This document shows, one piece after another, positions 26,576 through 34,233 of a stretch of DNA of 64,000 bases (the first letter of the stretch is position 1; each line of letters begins with the position of its first letter). Source of the stretch: JAVJQS01 sp040218815. GTDB taxonomy: Bacteria > Bacteroidota > Bacteroidia > Flavobacteriales_E > Vicingaceae. The DNA lies in contig JAVJQS010000009.1 in assembly GCA_040218815.1 (NCBI GenBank), forward strand, positions 62,001 through 126,000, written 5' to 3'. The translations under genes were made by a program, and so were the position numbers. Under the pieces are notes generated by a model. The model was not told the DNA's origin. It saw only the letters and a list, made by a program, of their open reading frames with translations, and did not search any database.

Positions 26576-26759
26576 GACTTCTTTGCTGTTGCACAAAGTT
26601 ACACGGAGCAGCCTTTGGCTGTCAAAAAGGGTCACAGAGAAATTCTAATAGAAGAGAACCCAATATTAATGCAAGACATTATTGGGGGTAGAAATCCCTC
26701 TGTGTAACTCTGTGTTTACTTTGAGTACCTCTGTGGAATAATCTGAGATACTTGCTAGT
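26576..26759. repeat. Tandem palindromic repeat unit 2 of 4 (184 bp)
   Basis: Same architecture as unit 1. Its left part matches unit 1 (CAGCC-TTT-GGCTG), whereas its right tail matches unit 3. Confidence 0.9.
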
Positions 26760-26943
26760 GACTACTTTACTGTGGCACAAAGTTGCACAGAGCAGTCAAT
26801 GGCTGTCACAAAGGGTCACGGAGAAATTCTAATAGAAGAGAACCCAATATTAATGCAAGACATTATTGGGGGTAGAAATCCCTCTGTGTAACTCTGTGCT
26901 ACCTTTGAGTACCTCTGTGGAATAATCTGAGATACTTGCTAGT
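26760..26943. repeat. Tandem palindromic repeat unit 3 of 4 (184 bp)
   Basis: Same architecture. The small hairpin reads CAGTC-AAT-GGCTG, keeping pairing through one G-U wobble if the plus strand is transcribed. The central stem is identical to that of units 1 and 2. Confidence 0.9.
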
Positions 26944-27127
26944 GACTACTTTACTGTGGCACAAAGCTTCACAGAGCAGCCAATGGCTGTCACAAAGGTT
27001 CACAGAGAAATACTGCTAGATGACAATCATTATTAGAGAAAGACATTATTCGGAATTGAAGCCCCTCCGAGTAGCTCTGAGCTTTCTTTGAGTTCCACTG
27101 TGGAATAGCTTGCCATACTTTTTCTAG
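26944..27127. repeat. Tandem palindromic repeat unit 4 of 4, diverged (184 bp)
   Basis: The left part matches unit 3, but the centre and right arms have changed at many sites and the central CCCAA-TTGGG stem is lost. The end shares GGAATAGCTT with unit 1. It is the unit furthest from the GxxExxY gene and abuts the photolyase gene. Confidence 0.85.
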
Positions 27128-27154
27128 AAGCTTTAGTTATTCAGAATTATTGGA

Positions 27155-28699
27155 CTACAACTCATCTATCTCTTTTAAATAACCTTCAGCTTGCTTTAAA
27201 ATAGCTTCTTTATTTTCTGAGGCTTGCTTTTTCCAATTGGCTGCCATCATGCTCATGCGCTGGTTCTTTTCCCATTTTTCAAGGTGACGATCAATAAAAT
27301 TCCAATATAAACTATTGAATGGGCATGCCTTTTCACCAGTTTTTTTAGAGTGAGAATAAAAGCAATTGCCACAGTAATTACTCATTTTATTGATATAGTT
27401 TGCTGAAGAAACATAAGGCTTCGTTGCAACAAGACCTCCATCTGCAAACTGACTCATCCCTCTCGTGTTAGGCAGCTCTACCCACTGGATGGCATCAATG
27501 TATACGCCTAAATACCATGCATCCACTTCGTCGGGTTTTATATTGGCAAGCAAGGCAAAATTTCCAGTTATCATTAAGCGCTGGATGTGGTGAGCATAAG
27601 CATAATCCAATGATTGATTAATGGCTTGACTCATGCAGTTCATTTTAGTTTTCCCAGTCCAATAGAAATCTGGTAATTGTCGTCGGTGATTTAATTGGTT
27701 TTCTGACGAATATTCAGGCATTTTTGCCCAATAAATCCCTCGCATGTATTCGCGCCATCCAATAATTTGTCTCACAAAACCTTCGACCTGAGAAATATCA
27801 ATGCTTTCTTGATTGCTTTTCCAGTGGTCAACTACACGATTAATAACTTCTTTTGGAGATAACATTTTGCTGTTCATTGCAAAGGACAGGCGCGAGTGAT
27901 AAACACTCCACTCCCCTTCAGCCATAGCATCTTGAAAGTCACCAAAAAGTGGCAGACACTCCTTAACAAAGAAGTCTAATAAATCGAGAGATTCCTTTCG
28001 TGAAGTTGGCCAAATAAAGTTGGAAGCATCTATTTTTCCAATAGTTTTAATTTTTCGATCATCTATTGATTCTACTATTCTTTCGACTTCTTTCTTATAA
28101 AGCTTTGGGGAGATTACTTCATGGTTCTTGGGCAATTTCTTTCGGTTACTTTTATCATAGTTCCAATCACCGCCAATTGGATTTTCATCTTCCTCAATTA
28201 AAACCTTATGCTTTTTCCTCATGTGTCGATAAAAGCTTTCCATCAACCAACTTTTACTTTTTTTCTTTTCAAAAAAGTCTTTCATTTCCGTTCTGGAAGT
28301 AAAAAAATGCTCGCTATTCATTGCTTCCGAATTAATTGAAAGCTGAGCTGTAAATTTTTTGAGTTGTTCGTCTAAGCGATATTCATCAGGTAATTGATAT
28401 TCAAACTTTTCAATCTCCTGCTCCTTTATGATTGCAGTTAAGTTCTTATCAAATGCTTGCTGGTTGTTTTTATCGTTCAACTTATAATAAATCACTTGGT
28501 TCCCTTCTGATTCAAGCCATTTTTTGAATGACCTCATGGCCAAAAAGAAAGCGACTATTTTCTGAATATGGTGGTTGACATAGTTTGCCTCTTGCTCAAC
28601 TTCCATCATCACATATGTAACATCATTTGATTTTTTGGAATACCAAGAATGATGTTGATTTAGTTGATCTCCTAAAATTAAACGCAGTGTTTTTCCCAT
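27155..28699 (-). CDS. Fe-S bacterial cryptochrome/photolyase (PhrB-like, DPRP family)
   Basis: A 514-residue flavoprotein of the FeS-BCP class, which includes the bacterial (6-4) photolyase PhrB. RLILGDQLNQHHSW opens the N-terminal antenna domain. The C-terminal catalytic domain has REYMRGIYWAKMP, HIQRLMITGNFALLANI and LPNTRGMSQFADGG. Cysteines for the [4Fe-4S] cluster lie in KMNCMSQ, YCGNCFYSH and KACPFN, matching the four-cysteine pattern of the class. It probably repairs (6-4) photoproducts using light, with the cluster having a structural role. It starts 96 bases from the divergent DUF429 gene and abuts the repeat array at its 3' side. Confidence 0.93.
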   Translation of the reverse strand: MGKTLRLILGDQLNQHHSWYSKKSNDVTYVMMEVEQEANYVNHHIQKIVAFFLAMRSFKKWLESEGNQVIYYKLNDKNNQQAFDKNLTAIIKEQEIEKFEYQLPDEYRLDEQLKKFTAQLSINSEAMNSEHFFTSRTEMKDFFEKKKSKSWLMESFYRHMRKKHKVLIEEDENPIGGDWNYDKSNRKKLPKNHEVISPKLYKKEVERIVESIDDRKIKTIGKIDASNFIWPTSRKESLDLLDFFVKECLPLFGDFQDAMAEGEWSVYHSRLSFAMNSKMLSPKEVINRVVDHWKSNQESIDISQVEGFVRQIIGWREYMRGIYWAKMPEYSSENQLNHRRQLPDFYWTGKTKMNCMSQAINQSLDYAYAHHIQRLMITGNFALLANIKPDEVDAWYLGVYIDAIQWVELPNTRGMSQFADGGLVATKPYVSSANYINKMSNYCGNCFYSHSKKTGEKACPFNSLYWNFIDRHLEKWEKNQRMSMMAANWKKQASENKEAILKQAEGYLKEIDEL

Positions 28700-28746
28700 A
28701 CCTGAAAAACCATTAAAAATTAAAAAAGTTGAAAATTGAATTCCAT

Positions 28747-28754
28747 TTAAACAA
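28747..28754. promoter_or_regulatory. Half-site TTAAACAA upstream of Fe-S photolyase
   Basis: TTAAACAA lies about 48 bases before the photolyase ATG, identical to a half-site of the inverted repeats before the sigma gene at 45651. In an AT-rich genome it could be chance. Confidence 0.25.
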
Positions 28755-28795
28755 ATATTTAAATTAGAGTGTTAAAGTAGGGCAAGTATAAGACT

Positions 28796-29383
28796 ATGAT
28801 TATCGGAATTGATTTCGGAGCAAAAAAAGCCGGCACAACGGTTATAGCCAGGATGTTTGAACACAACCGGGTAGACTTGTTTGCTTGCGAAAAGGGCAAA
28901 GATGCAGATGCGTTTATTTTGAACTTTATTAAGGAAAACGAAGATATTTGGTTAGCCTACATTGACGCTCCCTTGAGTTTGCCAAAGGTTTATGGCGATG
29001 AAAAAAAAGGAAATAGTTTTTTTTATCGGAAATCAGATGAACTTACTGGTGCTATGTCACCAATGTTTTTGGGCGGTTTAACGGCCAGAGCAATGAAGAT
29101 AGCTACCGAACTCAAAAGATTAGGGGTAAAACCTGTAGAAACTTATCCCTCTAAGTTAGCCGAAGTATTGCAATTAAAAGAGCACGATTATAAAGGCTCA
29201 GTTAAGTCAATTCCAGCTTTATGCGAAAAATTAAAAGAAGTCAGCAGCTTTGAGTTTGATGAAACAACGGTAAAAACATGGCATCATTTCGATGCTTTAT
29301 TGTGCTTGTTTTCCGCAAAACGTCATGAGATGCAAGCTGCTATGATTTTTGGCAATGAGGAAGAGGGAATGATTATCGTTTAG
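28796..29383 (+). CDS. DUF429 family protein (predicted RNase H-fold nuclease)
   Basis: A 195-residue protein with an N-terminal GIDFGAKKAGTTVIA, YIDAPLSLP near residue 64, GLTARAMKIATELKRLG, VETYPSKL and a C-terminal HHFDALLCLFSA. These acidic and glycine-rich motifs are those of DUF429, which adopts an RNase H-like fold and is described as a predicted nuclease; no activity has been established to my knowledge. It is divergent from the Fe-S photolyase and overlaps the facing crtZ by 11 bases at the 3' end. A role in repair is only a guess from the neighbour. Confidence 0.8.
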   Translation: MIIGIDFGAKKAGTTVIARMFEHNRVDLFACEKGKDADAFILNFIKENEDIWLAYIDAPLSLPKVYGDEKKGNSFFYRKSDELTGAMSPMFLGGLTARAMKIATELKRLGVKPVETYPSKLAEVLQLKEHDYKGSVKSIPALCEKLKEVSSFEFDETTVKTWHHFDALLCLFSAKRHEMQAAMIFGNEEEGMIIV

Positions 29384-29837
29384 CTTTTGCTGCCTCTTTA
29401 AAAAACTTCCATGGAACTACTAGCATTCCAAAGCATTCCCCTTTTTCTTTTCCCAAGTGCTTATGATGCACTTTATGGGCTTTTCTGATGGCTCTAAAAT
29501 AAATATTATCGGTCTTTTTAAACCAACTTAAACGCTGATGAATGAAAACATCATGAACAGCGAAATAAGCCATCCCATAAAATAAAATACCCAAGCCTAT
29601 TGAAAGGCCATACTGAAAGTATCCTTCCGCCCAAGACATAAATAAGCCTGTACTGATGGCCGCATAGAAAAGAAAAAAAGCGTCGTTACGTTCAAACCAA
29701 CCCTTTTCTGGCTGATGGTGGTCTTTGTGTAGAGTCCATAAAAATCCGTGCATAACATACTTATGGGAGAACCAAGCCATAAACTCCATTACACAGAAGG
29801 TAAGTACAAAAATTAAAATGTGAATTAAAATTCCCAT
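29373..29837 (-). CDS. crtZ: Beta-carotene hydroxylase CrtZ
   Basis: A 154-residue membrane di-iron enzyme of the fatty-acid-hydroxylase superfamily. The histidine boxes are all present: HKYVMH (near 25-30), HKDHH (37-41), HDVFIHQR (near 94) and HKVHHKH (near 118-124). About four hydrophobic segments are visible. CrtZ adds 3-hydroxyl groups to the beta-rings of beta-carotene to give zeaxanthin, the usual yellow pigment of marine Bacteroidota. It lies about 16 kb from crtI-crtB, and no lycopene cyclase gene is nearby. Half-sites TTTGTTTA and TTAACAAA (29851-29869) lie just before its ATG. Confidence 0.9.
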   Translation of the reverse strand: MGILIHILIFVLTFCVMEFMAWFSHKYVMHGFLWTLHKDHHQPEKGWFERNDAFFLFYAAISTGLFMSWAEGYFQYGLSIGLGILFYGMAYFAVHDVFIHQRLSWFKKTDNIYFRAIRKAHKVHHKHLGKEKGECFGMLVVPWKFFKEAAKAKR

Positions 29838-29850
29838 AGCACAAAATTAC

Positions 29851-29869
29851 TTTGTTTAGCTTTAACAAA
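29851..29869. promoter_or_regulatory. Imperfect palindrome TTTGTTTA-GCT-TTAACAAA before crtZ
   Basis: Inner TTTGTT/AACAAA arms pair perfectly. It is 14 bases upstream of the crtZ start and 26 bases before the divergent gene at 29895. The half-site resembles that of the sigma-gene operators, but the spacing is different. Confidence 0.3.
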
Positions 29870-29894
29870 CAGCCGAAAGGATTGTTAAAATTTT

Positions 29895-30458
29895 ATGCAA
29901 TCAAAACTAAAAAAGTGGTTCTTTTATTGGGGCATTGCCATGTTGGCTATTGTCATTTGTTTTGCCATTTTTCAGCCTGCTAAAAAAATTGATTTACAAG
30001 CCGTAGATTTTACTACTACTCAATCGTCTGAACTGTATTTTAAAAACATGCGCTCCTATTTCTATGATAAAACAGATCATGATGCAGCCAATTTTAAAAT
30101 TTATCGCATTGGTAGTCGAGAAATAGACAGCACAAAAAATAAACTCAGTTTTATGCTTTTGAGTAATTGGTTGCAAAGTGAGTACTACGTTATGGCAGAA
30201 TCTGGATTAGTTGATTTTAAGGAAGAAAATATACAGCTAAACTATAAACATCCTGATAGCAGTGGAACCCTTCTACTTTCTGATCATGACAACTATAGTC
30301 ACTATGTTTTTGCTGCAAAGCTTTATGAGCAATTGGATAAGAATGCAGCACTTTATTTAAAGCATTCAAAAAACTGGATAGAATTCACAGAAAGTGAAAA
30401 AAAGTCACTTAAAAAAACCCTAAGTGATTATTTTAAGTTGGTAGGGAAGTTAAGATGA
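29895..30458 (+). CDS. Uncharacterised membrane-anchored protein
   Basis: 187 residues. A single N-terminal transmembrane segment (WFFYWGIAMLAIVICFAIF, about 9-27) is followed by a mostly alpha-beta extracytoplasmic region with no family I recognise. The text has many charged residues and SHYVFAAKLYEQLDK near residue 135. It is divergent from crtZ (57-base gap) and overlaps the end of the facing protease gene by nine bases. The coding frame is clean with typical codon use, so I take it as real. Confidence 0.7.
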   Translation: MQSKLKKWFFYWGIAMLAIVICFAIFQPAKKIDLQAVDFTTTQSSELYFKNMRSYFYDKTDHDAANFKIYRIGSREIDSTKNKLSFMLLSNWLQSEYYVMAESGLVDFKEENIQLNYKHPDSSGTLLLSDHDNYSHYVFAAKLYEQLDKNAALYLKHSKNWIEFTESEKKSLKKTLSDYFKLVGKLR

Positions 30459-32075
30459 TTTTTTAGTTTCAGATTTCGATAACAATTTAAGCGCTTTTTC
30501 CATTACCTTATCTTGCTCGTTGACTACTTGATAAAAAACAGCATCTCCCCAAACATTTCTTCCGATTGCAGCCTTCAACCTGTTTTTTATTAGGTTTTCA
30601 GATTCTTTTGCTTCTTCCTTATTGTAAAGAATGTCTTTTGAGCTTGCAAACTCATAAAATTGATTTAAAACTGCTGCAGGAACTTCGTATTGTTTCACAA
30701 ACTCTTCGGCCGTGAAGTTTGATTTCAAGCTCCCACGATTATCATCCACATAATTAAAACCAAACTGGTAAAACATCCCCTGGTAATTCAGTTTACCAAA
30801 ATATTCAGAGGCATTGTTGGTATCTAATGGCACAAAATAATCAGGCAAAATTCCACCCCCTCCATAAAGCACCTTTCCTTTTTCTGTATAAAACTTTAAA
30901 GAGTCCGGCAAGTCAATACTGTCTAAACTCAATAATTCGCCGCTTTCAAAACGTTCAAAAGTTTCTTGGTTGTAATTATCCAAGCCTTCTTCATAAGACT
31001 TTTGGATACTTCTGCCCGTTGGGGTATAATAACGTGCAACAGTCAATCGAATTCCTGAACCATCTGGCCATTGAATACCTTCCTGTACCAAGCCTTTCCC
31101 AAATGAGCGGCGTCCAATAATAAACCCACGATCATTGTCTTGCAAAGCACCAGCTAGTATTTCACTTGCTGAAGCCGAGCCTTCGTTAATTAATATCGCC
31201 ACTTGCTTATTTTCTAATTCACCACCAGCTGTTGCGAAAAACTCTTGCTTGCTTCTTGCTTTTCCTTTCGTATAAACAATCAATTGTTTTTTGGGCAAAA
31301 ATTCATCTGCCATATCAATGGCAGACTTCATATAGCCACCTGAATTATTTCTCAAGTCTAAAATCAACTTCTTCATTCCTTTAGCCTCCAATTCTTCTAC
31401 TGCTTGCATAAACTCTTCGTGGGTAGTCCGCGCAAAGCGAATTACTTTAATGTAACCCACCTCACTGTTTGCCATATATGAGGCTTCAACACTATAAAAC
31501 GGTATTTCGTCACGCTGAATTGCAAAGTCAATTAATTGTGGCTCATTTCTCCGTTTTACTTTTACATTTACTGTAGTGCCTTTAGGCCCTTTAAGCAATT
31601 TTACTACTCGTTTATTGTTTATTTTTTCTCCAGTAATATCTTCTCCTTCAACTTTTACTATTCGGTCACCGGCTCTAATACCAACTTTCTCAGAAGGTCC
31701 ACCTCCAATGGGTTGAATGACAACTACTGTATCCTGTTGAATCCGAAATTCAACGCCAATACCCTCAAAGTTTCCTTCTAAAGGGTCGTTCATTTGATTA
31801 TAATCTCGCTTTGGAATATAATAAGAATGCGGATCTAATTGCTGAAGCATATCATTGATTGTTTCTTCTACAATCAGTTGTTCTTTTATGGTATCAACGT
31901 AGTCGCTTTTTATATAGCTCAATACTTGTTGCAGCTTATTTTCTTCACCAAAATCAGTTCCGTTAAATAATAAGGTTGTAGTTGGAACTGCCAATTGCTT
32001 ACCCATGTATACCCCTGCAGCTAAAACCACAGCAATAATAAAAGGAAGTAAGACTAGAATTTTATTGTTTTTCAT
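30450..32075 (-). CDS. S41 family C-terminal processing protease
   Basis: A 541-residue periplasmic serine protease. It has an N-terminal signal anchor (VLLPFIIAVVLAAGVYMG), a PDZ domain at about 90-175 (GVEFRIQQDTVVVIQPIGGGPSEKVGIRAGDRI) and the S41 core with GYIKVIRF and LILDLRNNSGGYM. The catalytic serine lies in NEGSASASEILAGAL and the lysine in RRSFGKGLVQ. CtpA-type enzymes cut proteins near their C-termini. A C-terminal region of about 170 residues is typical of the Bacteroidota form. It is followed downstream by no cotranscribed gene; upstream, dCMP deaminase begins 32 bases away. Confidence 0.93.
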   Translation of the reverse strand: MKNNKILVLLPFIIAVVLAAGVYMGKQLAVPTTTLLFNGTDFGEENKLQQVLSYIKSDYVDTIKEQLIVEETINDMLQQLDPHSYYIPKRDYNQMNDPLEGNFEGIGVEFRIQQDTVVVIQPIGGGPSEKVGIRAGDRIVKVEGEDITGEKINNKRVVKLLKGPKGTTVNVKVKRRNEPQLIDFAIQRDEIPFYSVEASYMANSEVGYIKVIRFARTTHEEFMQAVEELEAKGMKKLILDLRNNSGGYMKSAIDMADEFLPKKQLIVYTKGKARSKQEFFATAGGELENKQVAILINEGSASASEILAGALQDNDRGFIIGRRSFGKGLVQEGIQWPDGSGIRLTVARYYTPTGRSIQKSYEEGLDNYNQETFERFESGELLSLDSIDLPDSLKFYTEKGKVLYGGGGILPDYFVPLDTNNASEYFGKLNYQGMFYQFGFNYVDDNRGSLKSNFTAEEFVKQYEVPAAVLNQFYEFASSKDILYNKEEAKESENLIKNRLKAAIGRNVWGDAVFYQVVNEQDKVMEKALKLLSKSETKKSS

Positions 32076-32107
32076 GTGCGTTGAGCAATCTTCTGACTTT
32101 TTGAATA

Positions 32108-32563
32108 TTATTTTTCCTCTTCGTGTAAGTTGGCAATGTGCTGGACTTCAATACCTGCTTTTTCTAAAAATTGCAATCCTGAATCGTCTTTATAGCCTTT
32201 CAGGTATACCACTCGTTTTATTCCAGCTTGCAATATTAACTTGCTACATTCTCTACACGGTGATAATGTAATATAAAGCGTTGCACCATCAGAATTGTTC
32301 GTCGACTTTGCTACTTTCATAATGGCATTGGCTTCTGCATGCAACACATACCAATTTGTTTTGCCTTGATCATCTTCGCAGCAATTGTCAAATCCTGTAG
32401 GGGTACCGTTATAGCCATCAGAAATGATCATACTGTCTTTTACAATCAAGGCTCCCACTTGCTTGCGCTCACAATGCGACAATTGTCCCCATTGCTCTGC
32501 CATTTTGAGGTAGGCAATATCATATCGCTCTTGTTTTGCTTTACTTTCGTATTTTATTTTCAA
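32108..32563 (-). CDS. dCMP deaminase
   Basis: A 151-residue zinc enzyme converting dCMP to dUMP for thymidylate synthesis. The zinc site consists of HAEANAI (near 76) and SPCRECSKLI (near 102). CERKQVGALIVKDSMIISDGYNGTP is the family signature. The start is a TTG at 32563: the next internal methionine would cut off the conserved YDIAYLKMAEQWGQLS helix. A ComE operon-type role is not implied. It lies between purN (20 bases upstream) and the S41 protease in one minus-strand run. Confidence 0.93.
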   Translation of the reverse strand: MKIKYESKAKQERYDIAYLKMAEQWGQLSHCERKQVGALIVKDSMIISDGYNGTPTGFDNCCEDDQGKTNWYVLHAEANAIMKVAKSTNNSDGATLYITLSPCRECSKLILQAGIKRVVYLKGYKDDSGLQFLEKAGIEVQHIANLHEEEK

Positions 32564-32583
32564 AATCTATTTTTTTCTGTCCT

Positions 32584-33171
32584 TTAATAACTTCTACTAG
32601 TTGGGAATTCAACAGCTTGCTCAATAGCAATTGGGAAAAATTTATGCTCTAGCATCTGCACTTTTTTACTTAAACTCTCTACGGTTTCATTAGTGTCAAC
32701 CATGCACTTTTGTTGAAGAATAATTTCTCCCTTATCATACTCTTCATTTACAAGATGAATGCTAATTCCACTCTCCGTTTCTCCGCTTTCAATGACTTGC
32801 TGATGCACTTTCTTCCCATACATTCCTTTACCACCAAACTTTGGCAATAATGAAGGGTGCAAATTAATGATTCGGTCTGGATAAGATTGAATGATGATTG
32901 CCGGAATTTTTCTCAAAAATCCTGCGAGCACAATCCATTCTATTTTTCTTTCCTTTAACAGAGTTAACACCTCATTTCCGACTTCAATTGCTGCATTTGA
33001 TAGGTAGAAAATCGGAACATTGTGTTTAGTTGCCACCTCATAAACGCCTGCTTCTTGCTGGTTAGTTACAATACAGTCTACTGAAACCATGGTCGTTTTT
33101 ACCTCAAAGTATTCTATAATTTTTGCAGCATTGCTGCCGGCCCCTGAAGCAAAAATGGCTATTTTCGACAT
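32584..33171 (-). CDS. purN: Phosphoribosylglycinamide formyltransferase
   Basis: A 195-residue enzyme of purine synthesis that transfers a formyl group from 10-formyl-tetrahydrofolate to GAR. IAIFASGAGSNAAKII starts the fold, LAGFLRKIP and NLHPSLLPKFGGKGMYG hold the catalytic Asn-His pair, and SGISIHLVNEEYDKGEIILQ contains the catalytic aspartate region. The length is normal. In many Bacteroidota purN lies next to acpP-fabF-rnc in the same direction; here it faces away and a flavoprotein gene is interposed. Confidence 0.95.
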   Translation of the reverse strand: MSKIAIFASGAGSNAAKIIEYFEVKTTMVSVDCIVTNQQEAGVYEVATKHNVPIFYLSNAAIEVGNEVLTLLKERKIEWIVLAGFLRKIPAIIIQSYPDRIINLHPSLLPKFGGKGMYGKKVHQQVIESGETESGISIHLVNEEYDKGEIILQQKCMVDTNETVESLSKKVQMLEHKFFPIAIEQAVEFPTSRSY

Positions 33172-33211
33172 GAATTGATAATTGAAGGGTCAAATTTAAT
33201 TAAATCGCAGG

Positions 33212-33889
33212 GTGGCTGAACATAATAAAACGAAAGAAGGCTTTCAAAAATTTCATTTTGTGGAATTTACTCCAGAAGAGCAACAAAAAAGGAGCGAAGA
33301 ATTTTTTGAATCAATGAACAAAAGACGTTCACTTCGGCATTTTTCAAGCAAGCCAATTCCAGAAGGTGTCATAGAAAATATTATTAAAACAGCTTCAACT
33401 GCTCCCTCAGGAGCCCATAAACAGCCGTGGTTTTTTGCAGTAGTTAGTTCTGCAGAAATAAAGAAGAAAATAAGAACTGCCGCTGAAAAGGAGGAATATG
33501 AAAACTATCATGGTCGAATGAGCGAAGAATGGTTAAAAGATTTAGAAAAGTTTGACACAGATTGGGAAAAACCATTTTTAGAAATTGCCCCGGCATTAAT
33601 CGTCGTATTTAAAAAGACATATGCTATTGAAGCAGACGGTAGAAGCAAAAACTACTATGTAAATGAGTCAGTTGGCATTGCCACTGGGCTTTTAATCGCC
33701 GCGATTCAACAAGCAGGCTTAGTGAGTTTAACACACACACCGAGCCCATTAAATTTTTTAGCGGAAATTTTAAATCGCCCAAAAAATGAAAGGCCTTATT
33801 TATTAATTCCTATAGGTTATCCTGCTGATAATGCAAGCGTTCCGGTATTGAAACGCAAGGACTTAAATGAGATAATGAAGGAATATTAA
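33212..33889 (+). CDS. Nitroreductase-family flavoprotein, iodotyrosine deiodinase-like
   Basis: A 225-residue FMN enzyme with a GTG start at 33212. NKRRSLRHFSSKPIPEGVIENIIKTA gives the flavin-binding start, and APSGAHKQPWFF near residue 65 is the SGAH.PW form of iodotyrosine deiodinases. The lid region EKEEYENYHGRMSEEWLKDLEKF...DWEKPFL contains Glu, Tyr and Lys at the places used by the deiodinase to bind the zwitterion of halotyrosine (family knowledge). Bacterial homologues that remove halogen from tyrosine are known in Bacteroidota. A general nitroreductase is the alternative. Confidence 0.8.
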   Translation: MAEHNKTKEGFQKFHFVEFTPEEQQKRSEEFFESMNKRRSLRHFSSKPIPEGVIENIIKTASTAPSGAHKQPWFFAVVSSAEIKKKIRTAAEKEEYENYHGRMSEEWLKDLEKFDTDWEKPFLEIAPALIVVFKKTYAIEADGRSKNYYVNESVGIATGLLIAAIQQAGLVSLTHTPSPLNFLAEILNRPKNERPYLLIPIGYPADNASVPVLKRKDLNEIMKEY

Positions 33890-33931
33890 GAACAAATAGT
33901 AAAATTTGGCAAAGAGAACTGAAAATAAATT

Positions 33932-33961
33932 TTGATATCAATGGAATAAGAATTTTCTTTG
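33932..33961 (+). promoter_or_regulatory. Candidate promoter of acpP-fabF-rnc
   Basis: A TTG at 33932-33934 is followed after 19 bases by TTTCTTTG (33954-33961), one base off TAnnTTTG. The acpP ATG is 24 bases on. Confidence 0.4.
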
Positions 33962-33984
33962 CACTCTAATTAAAATTTAAAAAG

Positions 33985-34221
33985 ATGGCAGATACAGCAT
34001 CAAGAGTAAAAGCAATTATTGTAGATAAGTTAGGAGTAGAAGAAGCAGAAGTTACTCCAGAAGCAAGCTTCACTAACGATTTAGGAGCAGATTCATTGGA
34101 TACTGTTGAGTTAATAATGGAATTTGAAAAAGAATTTAACATTGCTATACCTGACGACCAAGCTGAGAAAATTGGAACAGTAGGTGATGCGATTACCTAT
34201 ATCGAAGGGAATACAAAATAA
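33985..34221 (+). CDS. acpP: Acyl carrier protein
   Basis: 78 residues, acidic, with the phosphopantetheine serine in GADSLDTVELIMEFE (S37). This carrier holds the growing chain in fatty acid synthesis. The start follows the candidate promoter, and fabF begins 12 bases after the stop. Confidence 0.97.
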   Translation: MADTASRVKAIIVDKLGVEEAEVTPEASFTNDLGADSLDTVELIMEFEKEFNIAIPDDQAEKIGTVGDAITYIEGNTK

Positions 34222-34233
34222 ATTTCCACATTC

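Noticed and set aside
26450..26635. A 61-codon open frame on the minus strand beginning MTLFDSQRLLRVTLCNSK
   Set aside because: It is translated wholly from the tandem repeat; the same peptide appears in the adjacent unit. It has no homologous core and is best explained as repeat sequence.
26394..27127. A CRISPR array
   Set aside because: The period is 182-184 bp with whole-unit similarity and no short identical repeats separated by unique spacers; no cas genes are near.
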